A stretch of 64,000 bases of DNA, taken from contig NZ_JAAKGI010000002.1 in assembly GCF_011762485.1 (NCBI RefSeq), positions 248,001 through 312,000 on the forward strand, read 5' to 3'. The notes under the pieces are model-generated. The model saw only the letters and a program-made list of their open reading frames with translations. It did not search any database and was not told the origin of the DNA. Shown here one piece after another: positions 53,360 through 61,937 of the stretch. Each line of letters opens with the position of its first letter. Within the stretch, counting starts at the first letter, position 1. A program made the translations under genes and the position numbers. The DNA comes from Yeosuana marina (lineage in GTDB: Bacteria > Bacteroidota > Bacteroidia > Flavobacteriales > Flavobacteriaceae).

Positions 53360-54636
53360 CAATAGATGTAAATCAAATTTTTAAAAATAGAGAAGATCAA
53401 ACGGATCAGGATAGATATAAAAGATTGAAATTAACTTCAAATCCTTTTCCTAAATCTGGTACCGCAAATATAAATGAATCTTCGGAGCAAACAAAAGCTC
53501 TCACACCTATTGATGACACGGTTCATAGACAAGTAGTTAATTATATTGTGGATTCACTTTATGCTACTAATGAAGAAGACCAAAAATTGATAGGTACCAT
53601 TACTGGTGATTATGGTACTGGCAAGACACAATTGTTATTGTATGCAAAATCGATAATTCAAAGCAAGAGTAAAAAAGCTTTTGCTATTTATATCAACAAC
53701 CCAGGAACGACACTATCACAATTAATTGGGTCTATAATTGAGAAAATTGGGCAAGAACAATTCAAAAAATATTTATGGGCCCAAGTAATTGATGAAATCA
53801 AAAATGAAAATAACGAATACAAACAGCAACTTTCAAAATTTTTAGTCAATCCACAAGGTAAAATGTTTGGTGAAAAGAATGACCCTTTTTCTGTGGAAAA
53901 TGAAGCAAATCACAAAGCTTTTTTAGATGCTTTTATCAATCAAATTAATAATAAAAATTCACGATCACAACTTAATGAAACTTTAAAAATCATAATTCTT
54001 AAGATTTTAGAAAAAAGAAATAATGATGCAGTCATTGCTGATTATTTCTACAATCTGATAGCAGAGGATTTCGGTGTGAGTAAAACATGGGAAACCATAA
54101 CTTCAGGAACGGGAAAATACCTTGATAGCAAGGTTGTGAAATTATTGAATGCAATAATTGATATTGTGCAAGATCAAGGTTTTGAAAGGTTCTATCTGTT
54201 AGTTGATGAGTTTGAGGATATAACATCAGGAAGACTTACAAAAAAAGAGAGTGATTCGTATGCCTATAATTTAAGGGCTCTTATTGATAAAAATCGACGT
54301 TGGTGTTTGTTGCTTGCATTAACAAGAACTGCCTTGGAAGATATAAGAAAAATTTCACCACCATTAGCTGACCGTCTTACTGATAGGGAAATAAATATTG
54401 AAAGATTATCTGCGGAACAATTCAGAAGACTTGTAACAAATTACCTAAATTTAAGCAGAGAACCCAGTGAATCTTTTGACCCTTTTACAGAGGAAGCATT
54501 GAACATAGTAAATAAATCTTCTGGCGAGTTACCAAGATTAGCTTTACGAAAACTTCATTTTTTAATAGAGAGAGCTGCAGATGAAAAAAATTGTGAATTA
54601 ATTGAGGATAATTTTGTGAATACTCATCTTCAGTAA
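53356..54636 (+). CDS. AAA/Orc-like P-loop ATPase of the four-gene cassette
   Basis: A 426-residue ATPase. Walker A is GDYGTGKTQ at about 84-92 and Walker B is LLVDEFEDI at about 282-290. The LTSNPFPKSG segment before the P-loop recalls AAA_16/Orc-type and BREX-type accessory ATPases. The C-terminal part has PPLADRLTDREINIERLS, a likely sensor and arginine-finger region, then a helical lid. It probably couples target recognition to the nuclease encoded next. It is coupled by 4-base overlap to the gene before and 8 bases from the gene after. Confidence 0.8.
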   Translation: MTIDVNQIFKNREDQTDQDRYKRLKLTSNPFPKSGTANINESSEQTKALTPIDDTVHRQVVNYIVDSLYATNEEDQKLIGTITGDYGTGKTQLLLYAKSIIQSKSKKAFAIYINNPGTTLSQLIGSIIEKIGQEQFKKYLWAQVIDEIKNENNEYKQQLSKFLVNPQGKMFGEKNDPFSVENEANHKAFLDAFINQINNKNSRSQLNETLKIIILKILEKRNNDAVIADYFYNLIAEDFGVSKTWETITSGTGKYLDSKVVKLLNAIIDIVQDQGFERFYLLVDEFEDITSGRLTKKESDSYAYNLRALIDKNRRWCLLLALTRTALEDIRKISPPLADRLTDREINIERLSAEQFRRLVTNYLNLSREPSESFDPFTEEALNIVNKSSGELPRLALRKLHFLIERAADEKNCELIEDNFVNTHLQ

Positions 54637-54644
54637 ATCTTAGT

Positions 54645-55745
54645 ATGGAAGAAGCAAATAAGGTTATAGACCCAACGTTTAAAATAAAAATAGCACTCGA
54701 CACACAACTTTTGGCATATTTAATTGATGAAAGCTATCCAAGTTTTAATCGTTTTTATGACTGTCTAAAAAATTCCCCTTTTGTGGATATTGTTTGTTCA
54801 CGTTTTGTAACCTTCGAATATATTGGTATTAGAAAACTGGAGCACTATTTACATAAAGTTTATTCATCTTCAGCGGGTAAAATGAATTTGAGTTCGGCAT
54901 TACAATACCGTCGTGACTTTAAAGCACCTGAACTTGATTATGAATCATGCTTTGAAGATGTTAAAAAGGAAATTGAACAAGAACTCAAAAGACTTAACGA
55001 TGATTTTGGTATTCAGTATGACGACAATATACTGCATCAAGGATTATGGCATCCTCATCAAGAATTATTATTATCTTCCAGATTATCAAAAGAAGATTGT
55101 TTAGTTCTATTATCAAGTATATACCCTCAAGAATTCATAAAGGAGTCACATTCAATTTTTTTAACAAATGACAGCCAATTTTTTGATTCCTTTTGCGGCA
55201 ATACCGATTACAGAATGGCCTCTATAGACCAAGTTTTTGACGAAAATGGAATATTAAAGCCAGAAACTTTCAGTATAAAAAAAATTGGCCTTAATAGTTC
55301 TACAGTTTACAATTTAACTAAACAAATAACAGATGAAATTATTGACCAATTTGCAGCGGATTTTATTTTTAATCAGATTTCAATTAAAAATGAGCATTTA
55401 GTTTTAGGAAAAACTATTAAATGTGATTGTAGTCAAAAACTAAAAAAAGCGATGCTTTGTTTCGATTTGTATAATAAAAAAGAATTACCTGAAAAGATCT
55501 ATACTGCCATACTTTATAAATCTGGTAAAGAGGTCAAACTATATATTCATCATTCAGTATTTAAAGATTTTTATCATAAAAAGAAAATAGAATCTTTCCC
55601 ATATATTGCAACAGAAGATCCCGATTCTCAACATATTACTTTGCTTTTGAAAGAAAAAGATGGTTCATTTCTAGAAGAAAATCTAATGACATTTTTGTCT
55701 TTAAAGGGCAATATAATCTTTATCCATCCGGATAATTTTATTTAG
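54645..55745 (+). CDS. PIN-like nuclease of the four-gene cassette
   Basis: A 366-residue protein with an N-terminal PIN-like domain. The candidate acidic residues are Asp19 (IALDTQLLAYL), Glu58 (FVTFEYIGI), Asp near 151 (KEDCLVLLSS) and Asp near 174 (FLTNDSQFFD), the four-acid pattern of PIN nucleases. The C-terminal 170 residues are not recognised and may bind the partner proteins. Beside a methyltransferase and an ATPase this is a good candidate for the effector. An RNA target is as likely as DNA. Confidence 0.75.
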   Translation: MEEANKVIDPTFKIKIALDTQLLAYLIDESYPSFNRFYDCLKNSPFVDIVCSRFVTFEYIGIRKLEHYLHKVYSSSAGKMNLSSALQYRRDFKAPELDYESCFEDVKKEIEQELKRLNDDFGIQYDDNILHQGLWHPHQELLLSSRLSKEDCLVLLSSIYPQEFIKESHSIFLTNDSQFFDSFCGNTDYRMASIDQVFDENGILKPETFSIKKIGLNSSTVYNLTKQITDEIIDQFAADFIFNQISIKNEHLVLGKTIKCDCSQKLKKAMLCFDLYNKKELPEKIYTAILYKSGKEVKLYIHHSVFKDFYHKKKIESFPYIATEDPDSQHITLLLKEKDGSFLEENLMTFLSLKGNIIFIHPDNFI

Positions 55746-55775
55746 ATAAAATATTGATTTTTTTGAATTAAGAAA

Positions 55776-56870
55776 TTATAAATCTATCTTTCCCCAAACC
55801 AAAGGATGCTCACTAGCAGCAACATTCCTATTAGAAACAGATTTATAAACAGACCATTGGGGTTTGTTTTCTGGCCATACCGCCTTACGGTTTAAACCAC
55901 TATCTGCCAAGGTTTCAAATAGGGCAGGAGATAATAACATATAATCTTTTTGCTTGATGTTAACACCTTTTCTATAAGCTCCTAACCGGTGGTAAGTAGC
56001 ATCATTTCCTGCATCACAATCAACCTCAAAAGACAGGTGCCTGGTAATGTCTTTTAAATCTGTTTTTTGAATTAATGGCGATAAAGAATCGCAATAGGAC
56101 GGTGCGTTAAGTGTTCCTGCAACTATGATATTTGTTTTGCCTTCAGCTATCCGTTCCTGATAGACGGTTGCAATGTACTTTGATTGTTTTTTTCTTATGC
56201 CATCCGTAAAATCTTTGTCTTTTGTTTGTTTTTGTAATTGGGTTGATAAAATATGAATGGTTAAATTATTTGGTGTTAAAACTTCATATTCAACAAGACA
56301 GTTTATGGGATGTGTTTTTATTGAGACTAATTTGTAATCTTTGCGAAATAAAATGCCCAATTCTAAACCTTTAAGTGTATCACTTTGTATAACAAAAGAT
56401 TGTGCGTAAGGCTTGCAATCAAATTTTGGTAAAATCAATTGGTTGAATTCTTCCAAAGACGCTCTATCCTCAATTTCCTGAAGCAATAATATATCCGGAT
56501 TAACAGCTGCAATAATGCGTGCTTTGTTATCGGTAGCTTCAGGTCTAATAGGTGTAGTTTGCAATTCTATCCAACCATTCCATTTTGTGAGGTCACTGGC
56601 TTTGGAATCGGTGGAATAGTTTAAGCCTTTCATATATAAAAACCCTGCTTTTCTACGCAAAACAGCATAAGGTCGTGGGCTGGATTTTTCAAAACCAGTT
56701 AAAAAAGAGAGTTCCCTAATGCGGTTTTGATCTACTAAAGAAATAGATGGTTTCCGCATTAAATCATCAAGTTCGTTTATCCAATCTATTAAATTTTTCC
56801 CGAAAGGTTTTTCTAATAAGCTTTTATCGCGATGGAATAAATTCTGGACATTAAAGGTTGCTATTTTCAT
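55776..56870 (-). CDS. Endonuclease/exonuclease/phosphatase-family protein
   Basis: A 364-residue EEP-fold protein starting MKIATFNVQNLFHRD, with the metal-binding Glu in ILLLQEIEDRA near 150 and a terminal SEHPLVWGKI matching the SDH block. The motif normally reading GDxN is GTLN here (IIVAGTLNAPSY), so a usually conserved catalytic Asp is replaced by Thr. Activity may be altered. It follows the DnaC-like gene on the element. Confidence 0.8.
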   Translation of the reverse strand: MKIATFNVQNLFHRDKSLLEKPFGKNLIDWINELDDLMRKPSISLVDQNRIRELSFLTGFEKSSPRPYAVLRRKAGFLYMKGLNYSTDSKASDLTKWNGWIELQTTPIRPEATDNKARIIAAVNPDILLLQEIEDRASLEEFNQLILPKFDCKPYAQSFVIQSDTLKGLELGILFRKDYKLVSIKTHPINCLVEYEVLTPNNLTIHILSTQLQKQTKDKDFTDGIRKKQSKYIATVYQERIAEGKTNIIVAGTLNAPSYCDSLSPLIQKTDLKDITRHLSFEVDCDAGNDATYHRLGAYRKGVNIKQKDYMLLSPALFETLADSGLNRKAVWPENKPQWSVYKSVSNRNVAASEHPLVWGKIDL

Positions 56871-56882
56871 GATGTATTTGTT

Positions 56883-57539
56883 TTATTTTCGTTTATCGTT
56901 TGTGTGCTTGTCAAAGGCAATGAGGTTGAATAGTTGGCGCATTCTACTCCGTACCCTGTTTCCATACAGATCTTCCAATTCCTCGGCATTCAAGTTCGTT
57001 GTGGCATGTGTTTTTATATTGTGTTTTAAGAAAATTTCGTAACGGGATAAGAGTATCTCTCCCATGACGTTGCAGTCTTTTCCATAATGTCTGCCAATGG
57101 GTTCGACGCCCAAATCATCAAAACAAAAAAACTGACCGTTGCCATAATCTTCAATGGTTTTGTAACCTAGATGGTTAAACCCGAAAACAATGTTTCTGGA
57201 AGGAATCAAGATGTATGGTTTTTGTATTGGAACGATGTATTTTAGCAATAACATGAGACTTGTTTTTCCACAACCAACAGGTCCAGAAAGCAGGATACCT
57301 TTTTCAGGATCTATGTTGTTTTTCTCGCAGTTTACTTTGTCTTTGATCAAGTAGTGGCATAGTTTTAAAATAATTGTACGGTCTTCATCATAAATTTTAA
57401 AGTTTTTCCCAAAGAGCAATTTTCCCTTGGCGTCGAGGTATATCAAGATTTTTTCGAAATCGTAAACGACTTCTTGACCATCAAATTTTCCGATAGAGTA
57501 TTCCCTATTTCCTTCAACAATTTTACAAGGGTTGACCAT
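56883..57539 (-). CDS. DnaC-like AAA ATPase
   Basis: A 218-residue ATPase with Walker A GPVGCGKTS near residue 92, Walker B FFCFDDLGVE near 142, and sensor-type TTNLNAEELEDLYGNRVRSR. It resembles DnaC/IstB helicase loaders common in Bacteroidota elements. The previous gene overlaps its start by 17 bases. It probably helps replication of the excised element. Confidence 0.82.
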   Translation of the reverse strand: MVNPCKIVEGNREYSIGKFDGQEVVYDFEKILIYLDAKGKLLFGKNFKIYDEDRTIILKLCHYLIKDKVNCEKNNIDPEKGILLSGPVGCGKTSLMLLLKYIVPIQKPYILIPSRNIVFGFNHLGYKTIEDYGNGQFFCFDDLGVEPIGRHYGKDCNVMGEILLSRYEIFLKHNIKTHATTNLNAEELEDLYGNRVRSRMRQLFNLIAFDKHTNDKRK

Positions 57540-58179
57540 AATCTTTATTTTTGCTAGTTCGTAGGTTGTCCTTATTTTGAGAGACTGCGCTCACAGTTTC
57601 AAATTCATTCGCTTTTAGAATCCAATTGTTTGCAGAAGCTTGCCAATCTTCAATTTTTATTTTACCACCAATTTTCCATCCGATTGCTTGGTAATGGTTA
57701 AAAAACTTTTTGGCTTCGTTGGTTGGCCATTTTTTATTTTTAAAAAAAGAAATAACTTCCATTTCATTTTTTGGTAGCTTAGTTTTATTATTGTTTACTA
57801 TTTGTTTATTAATGTTTGTATTAGATACTAATGCTTGTACACTACTTGTGTCATGCTTGTTCACAACTTGTTCAGGAGTTGTATCAAAAATGAGCATCTT
57901 CACCCGACTCCCTTTATAGGGATTATGGGATGGCAAATATTTGATATATGTCCAGGCATCGAGTGCTCGAAGGCATCGATGATAGGTTGCATACGAGCCA
58001 ATCTTGGATAACTGCATTATTTCTTCCCGATTGATAAAGAATTCTTTGGGAAACCGACCTAAGTTCCAGTATTGGAACAGTGACATATATAAGCTTATAT
58101 GCGTGGGGTTTAAACGACTGTCTTTTATAAATTGCTGAAACACAGAATTAAGGTGTTTTATGTAATTGACATGATTCAA
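57523..58179 (-). CDS. Replication-type helical protein of the element
   Basis: A 218-residue protein with an N-terminal winged-helix-like region (LYMSLFQYWNLGRFPKEFFI, then YATYHRCLRALDAW) and a C-terminal helix bundle, NHYQAIGWKIGGKIKIEDWQ, of the DnaD-tail type. Such genes sit between an HTH gene and a DnaC-like gene in Bacteroidota integrative elements. Overlaps of 4 and 17 bases on each side show a coupled operon. The exact function is unknown. Confidence 0.7.
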   Translation of the reverse strand: MNHVNYIKHLNSVFQQFIKDSRLNPTHISLYMSLFQYWNLGRFPKEFFINREEIMQLSKIGSYATYHRCLRALDAWTYIKYLPSHNPYKGSRVKMLIFDTTPEQVVNKHDTSSVQALVSNTNINKQIVNNNKTKLPKNEMEVISFFKNKKWPTNEAKKFFNHYQAIGWKIGGKIKIEDWQASANNWILKANEFETVSAVSQNKDNLRTSKNKDYGQPL

Positions 58180-58454
58180 AACTTATTGGGGATTTTGTTT
58201 TCTTCAAACAATGTTGAAATCTCCTGATGATCGTAGTAAATGGCACCACCTATTCTGGAGAATGGCAACGTACCATTATCGCGAAGCGTTTGCAGTGTTC
58301 CTTGGGAAATACCCATCATCTTTTTAACATCCGATGATTTTATCCATTTTTTTGGTGAGCCTTTAGATGAATTATTTAGAAGTTTTCTAATATCCGCAAG
58401 GAGCTCTAACCTAAACGCTATCAAATCTTCTGTTGTAATTATGTTTGCTGGCAT
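58176..58454 (-). CDS. MerR/excisionase-type helix-turn-helix protein
   Basis: A 92-residue protein with a single HTH_17-type domain: WIKSSDVKKMMGISQGTLQT, then RDNGTLPFSRIGGAIYYDHQ. This is the fold of excisionase-like DNA binders found next to RteC and replication genes in CTnDOT-like elements. It begins a four-gene minus-strand operon. It may control excision or replication. Confidence 0.82.
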   Translation of the reverse strand: MPANIITTEDLIAFRLELLADIRKLLNNSSKGSPKKWIKSSDVKKMMGISQGTLQTLRDNGTLPFSRIGGAIYYDHQEISTLFEENKIPNKF

Positions 58455-58476
58455 TTTGTAATGATTTTAAAAAAAA

Positions 58477-58516
58477 CAAAACCGTCGAAAATTAAAATTA
58501 AGCGTTGACGGTTTTG
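58477..58516 (-). terminator. Terminator-like hairpin upstream of the HTH gene
   Basis: A 10-base perfect inverted repeat CAAAACCGTC / GACGGTTTTG with a 20-base loop. Reading the minus strand, the 3' arm is followed by a T run, so it can end transcripts from rteC or attenuate the HTH operon. Confidence 0.65.
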
Positions 58517-58580
58517 CTACAAATTGGCTTTCGTTTTACAAAACTGTTGCAATCTTTTATGCTTTCATCACAAGTAGTCG

Positions 58581-58729
58581 CCTAATAAGGTCAAATTTTA
58601 ACATTTAGAATTTGAGCAGGGTTTTAAAGCAAATACATATGAAAACGTAGTTTTTCATTTACATAAAATCACTAAAATCGGATTGATAAAATAAAAATCA
58701 TTTAACTTCAAGTTTAACCTAATAAGGTC
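58581..58729. repeat. Two 12-base direct repeats between the HTH gene and rteC
   Basis: CCTAATAAGGTC occurs at 58581-58592 and again at 58718-58729, 137 bases apart start to start, in the non-coding space between the HTH operon and rteC. Each copy holds CCT/AGG arms. They could be protein-binding sites; nothing further is visible. Confidence 0.5.
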
Positions 58730-58752
58730 TTTTTAGCATTTTAAAAGTGGGA

Positions 58753-59619
58753 TTACCCGTCTTGGTTCTCCATTTCTTGGATAAGCCTTGAAGATAGGTC
58801 GTCTAAGAATTTAGTGCGGCTTTTTTTTCGGGATTTTATTTCAGAATATATTCTATAAAAATCAATATGTTGCATATTGAAAACCTGCTGTAGGGCAGTG
58901 GCGATTTCTTTTATACCAACGTTGCCTTCATTAATAATATCACTATGGTAAAGAGCATAGGTTAGCTCAGTAAATGCGGACTGGGATGCTGTCCATTTTA
59001 GCTTACTTTGTGAAATTGACATTGGTTTAATATTGCCATCTATAAGGTGTTCTAGATACGTGATAAGTCGTTTATAAGCATGGAATTTTCCTAAAAGCAA
59101 ATCGTGTGATGTGCTGAAATCCATATCAAAAAAGTAAGCTTCGGAATCGATTACATGTACATTGAATGTTGTTTGACGAATAAAGTATATATTATCAAAA
59201 TGAGTATTGCCAAGTGTAATGTAATTTGTAAAATTCATATGATGTGCAAAAAATGAATTCAACTTATTGATTTTTTCATTAATAAAATCAATTTGAATGG
59301 TTTTGCCCCCTTTTGGAAATTCGCTTTCAAAGGCGAACAGTTCTGTGTAGTAGATTAGGTTCGAGAGAGGTATTTGTTTTGTGAATTTGAAGAACTCGAT
59401 TTCTTTTGCGTTAGAATCAAATTTGTGTGAAACTATTGAAGTCCTAAACTTAGCAAGCAAATGTCTGCATAATATAATCGATTTACTTGATTTTTCTATA
59501 CGCTTCATGTCGGACAACTCCATTTGTTCTAGTTGCAAGCGTAAATTATGCGATAGTGAGGGATAATCCATTTTTGAAATGTTAGGTAGACTTTTAACCA
59601 CCTTTTTAAAATAAGGCAT
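58753..59619 (-). CDS. rteC: RteC-type regulator
   Basis: A 288-residue protein matching the RteC domain family of CTnDOT. Examples are SIILCRHLLAKFRTSI, KFTKQIPLSNLIYYTELFAF, WTASQSAFTELTYALYHS and IYSEIKSRKKSRTKFLDDL, the last being the conserved C-terminal helix-turn-helix part. In CTnDOT, RteC activates excision genes. No RteA/RteB two-component genes were seen, so its control must differ here. It diverges from the regulator at 59922. Confidence 0.85.
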   Translation of the reverse strand: MPYFKKVVKSLPNISKMDYPSLSHNLRLQLEQMELSDMKRIEKSSKSIILCRHLLAKFRTSIVSHKFDSNAKEIEFFKFTKQIPLSNLIYYTELFAFESEFPKGGKTIQIDFINEKINKLNSFFAHHMNFTNYITLGNTHFDNIYFIRQTTFNVHVIDSEAYFFDMDFSTSHDLLLGKFHAYKRLITYLEHLIDGNIKPMSISQSKLKWTASQSAFTELTYALYHSDIINEGNVGIKEIATALQQVFNMQHIDFYRIYSEIKSRKKSRTKFLDDLSSRLIQEMENQDG

Positions 59620-59647
59620 TAAATACCAACCAAAAAAACAAAGGGTG

Positions 59648-59698
59648 TCGTAATTTATAAATCCTTATAATCTTATATAGTGAATTTATAAATTACGA
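59648..59698. promoter_or_regulatory. 15-base inverted repeat in the divergent rteC/regulator region
   Basis: A perfect 15-base inverted repeat, TCGTAATTTATAAAT and ATTTATAAATTACGA, separated by 21 bases and 28 bases before the rteC start. Each arm contains the self-palindromic 10-mer ATTTATAAAT, which recurs at 61627-61636. Apart from this dyad, nothing was found in the 302-base gap between rteC and the regulator. Confidence 0.6.
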
Positions 59699-59921
59699 GT
59701 TATTGAAATTTAATGGCGATGTTATTTTGATAATATCAATGGACATTAAGAAAACTGTATCTTAATTATAAGAATTATTAATACTGGAAAACGCAATGGA
59801 AGGATTTGTTTTAATTGTAGTTCCTTTTTTTTATCTTTAATTTATTAATTATTTGAATAACAATTATTTGTATGATTACTAACCAGTATTAAATTTAGTA
59901 TTAATTGATATAATTAGGTAT

Positions 59922-61610
59922 ATGATTTTAAAAAATGTGCTAATTTTTATATTATGTATGATTTTCATTTACACTGGTATATGTCAAGAAAATGATTTGA
60001 CAATTTTTCAAGATTCTCTTCAAAACAAAACATTTGAACAGCTAAACACTTTAACAGATAAAGCATTCCAGAATAAAAAAACAACACTTTTAAGTATATA
60101 TAGAGATTATCACCTTAAAAAAGCCAAAAAAGAACATAATAATTTAGAAATTGCTCGTGCCTATTATTCATTTATTGGTTGGGAGAATATAGAACACGAT
60201 TTAAAATATAGTGATTCCATAATAGGTATAACAAAAAACAGTCAATATAAGTCTTACCCAACTACGGGTTATTTGATAAAAGCCCGACTTTACTATTTTA
60301 ATTCTGACTTCAATAAAGCCTTGGATAATTATATTATAGCCAATGAGTGGGCAGATATCAAACAGGATAAACCGTTGCAAATAGAAACTACCCAAGGCAT
60401 TGCCGCTATAAAAAATATTTGGGGTTTACATGAAGAAGCTTTGGATATTTATAAGTCCAATTATGCAGACATCATTAATACACCTAATTATACGAATACG
60501 GTTTATGATGATTATATACTGTTGGCAAATGATCTTTCTTTGTCATATATAAGAAATAATAAACCGGATTCGGCATTAGTTATTGCTGAAAAAGCCATGA
60601 AACAGGCTAAACTTCATAAGGATGATTTAGGATATTATGATTTAGTAAAGGTACACGCCACGGCAAATTATTATTTAAAGAAATATCCTCAAGCAATAGA
60701 TTCGTTACTCAAGTTCTCATCAAAGTATTCAGATCTCGTTCTTTCAGACAGCTATTATATGATTGCTAAAATACACCAATATCAAAATAGAAAGGCCTTA
60801 ACAATTAACTATTTTGAAAAAATAGATTCCATTCATAGCATTATAAATGATGCGTTTCCTGAATTAAAAGAGGTATATAATGAACTTTTCAAATATGCAG
60901 GTGAAAAAGGAAACAGAGAGAAACAGCTTTATTATATAAATCAATTAATAGCCGTTGATAGTATTTTGGATTTGAATTATAAAAATGTCAATGACAAAAT
61001 GCGATCGGATTATGACATACCGAAGTTCAAAAAAGAGAAAACAGCCTTAAATAGGAGATTGGATATTAAGAAAAAGCAATTATTGTATATAATTGTCATT
61101 TCAGCCATAGTTTTAATAGCACTGATTTTTTACGGTTATAGAAGACAAAGAATTTTAAAAGAAAGACTTCAAAAATTGTTGCATACAGATGTCATCGAAG
61201 ATTTTGTAGTAAAGCCATCAGTACCAGAAAACACATCTTTAGGTATATCGGAACATATTGTTGACGACATTTTAGAAAAACTTAAAAATTTTGAAAAATC
61301 GCAAGGCTATCTATCAAAAGAAATTACTCTAAATTCACTAGCGAAGGAATTTAATACAAACTCATCTTATCTGTCAAGTATTATTAACCAAGTTAAACAA
61401 ATTAATTTTTCTAGTTATTTAAAAGATCTCAGAATCACCAATGCCATAAACGATATTAAGCTTAATAAGCAATACCTCAAATATTCTATCAATGGTCTTG
61501 CTGATGAGTTTGGTTTTTTGACGGCGGAATCTTTTTCAAAAGCGTTTAGAGACAAAACTGGGATTAAGCCTTCTTATTTTTTAGATGAACTTAGAAAGGG
61601 TATAAAATAA
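59922..61610 (+). CDS. TPR-membrane-AraC transcriptional regulator
   Basis: A 562-residue regulator: N-terminal signal or anchor (IFILCMIFIYTGICQ), a tetratricopeptide-type periplasmic domain to about residue 375, one membrane helix (LLYIIVISAIVLIALIFYGY), and a C-terminal AraC-type domain with two HTH units ending AESFSKAFRDKTGIKPSYFL. Such regulators sense an extracellular or periplasmic signal and directly control adjacent genes in Flavobacteriia. It lies immediately upstream of a double-glycine peptide gene and likely controls it. Confidence 0.88.
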   Translation: MILKNVLIFILCMIFIYTGICQENDLTIFQDSLQNKTFEQLNTLTDKAFQNKKTTLLSIYRDYHLKKAKKEHNNLEIARAYYSFIGWENIEHDLKYSDSIIGITKNSQYKSYPTTGYLIKARLYYFNSDFNKALDNYIIANEWADIKQDKPLQIETTQGIAAIKNIWGLHEEALDIYKSNYADIINTPNYTNTVYDDYILLANDLSLSYIRNNKPDSALVIAEKAMKQAKLHKDDLGYYDLVKVHATANYYLKKYPQAIDSLLKFSSKYSDLVLSDSYYMIAKIHQYQNRKALTINYFEKIDSIHSIINDAFPELKEVYNELFKYAGEKGNREKQLYYINQLIAVDSILDLNYKNVNDKMRSDYDIPKFKKEKTALNRRLDIKKKQLLYIIVISAIVLIALIFYGYRRQRILKERLQKLLHTDVIEDFVVKPSVPENTSLGISEHIVDDILEKLKNFEKSQGYLSKEITLNSLAKEFNTNSSYLSSIINQVKQINFSSYLKDLRITNAINDIKLNKQYLKYSINGLADEFGFLTAESFSKAFRDKTGIKPSYFLDELRKGIK

Positions 61611-61620
61611 TCTGAATTAA

Positions 61621-61642
61621 CTCGTCATTTATAAATGGCGAG
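61621..61642. promoter_or_regulatory. Near-perfect 22-base palindrome upstream of the peptide gene
   Basis: Arms CTCGTCATTTA and TAAATGGCGAG pair with one mismatch. The centre holds ATTTATAAAT, as in the dyad at 59648-59698. There is no T run, so an operator for the adjacent AraC-type regulator is more likely than a terminator. Confidence 0.6.
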
Positions 61643-61715
61643 TATAAAACTAAGGAATGAGTAACACGCTTTTATATATTTATAATCTAATATTAATCCA
61701 TTAAAAGTTATAATT

Positions 61716-61853
61716 ATGAAAACAACATCAAAACCAACTCCAAATGCATTAAGCAAATTTTTAAAAAAGAAAATCACGAATTCTGAATCTATAACAGGTG
61801 GTACAAATGGGCCTATTGACAGAGATAAAATTAAAATTCCTATAAGACGTTAA
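61716..61853 (+). CDS. Small double-glycine peptide, putative RiPP precursor
   Basis: A 45-residue peptide. The N-terminal part (KTTSKPTPNALSKFLKKK) is basic and helical. A leader-like stretch ITNSESITGG ends in a double-glycine, and the last 16 residues (TNGPIDRDKIKIPIRR) would be the core. There are no Cys; Thr, Asp and Lys could be modified, or the core could be cyclised. It is preceded by a palindrome and followed by a terminator and an S9 peptidase gene, the pattern of many Bacteroidota peptide loci. It is too short for routine gene calling. Confidence 0.65.
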   Translation: MKTTSKPTPNALSKFLKKKITNSESITGGTNGPIDRDKIKIPIRR

Positions 61854-61881
61854 TAACTGAATCAATTGAGAATTTTAAAAG

Positions 61882-61908
61882 AAAATCCTTTAATATTAGG
61901 ATTTTTTT
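61882..61908 (+). terminator. Terminator between the peptide and S9 genes
   Basis: An 8-base stem AAAATCCT / AGGATTTT with an 8-base loop and T run, 28 bases after the peptide stop and 29 before the S9 start. Partial read-through would give much more peptide mRNA than peptidase mRNA. Confidence 0.75.
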
Positions 61909-61937
61909 AAGTGTTTTAATAAGTGAAAATTCTAGTA

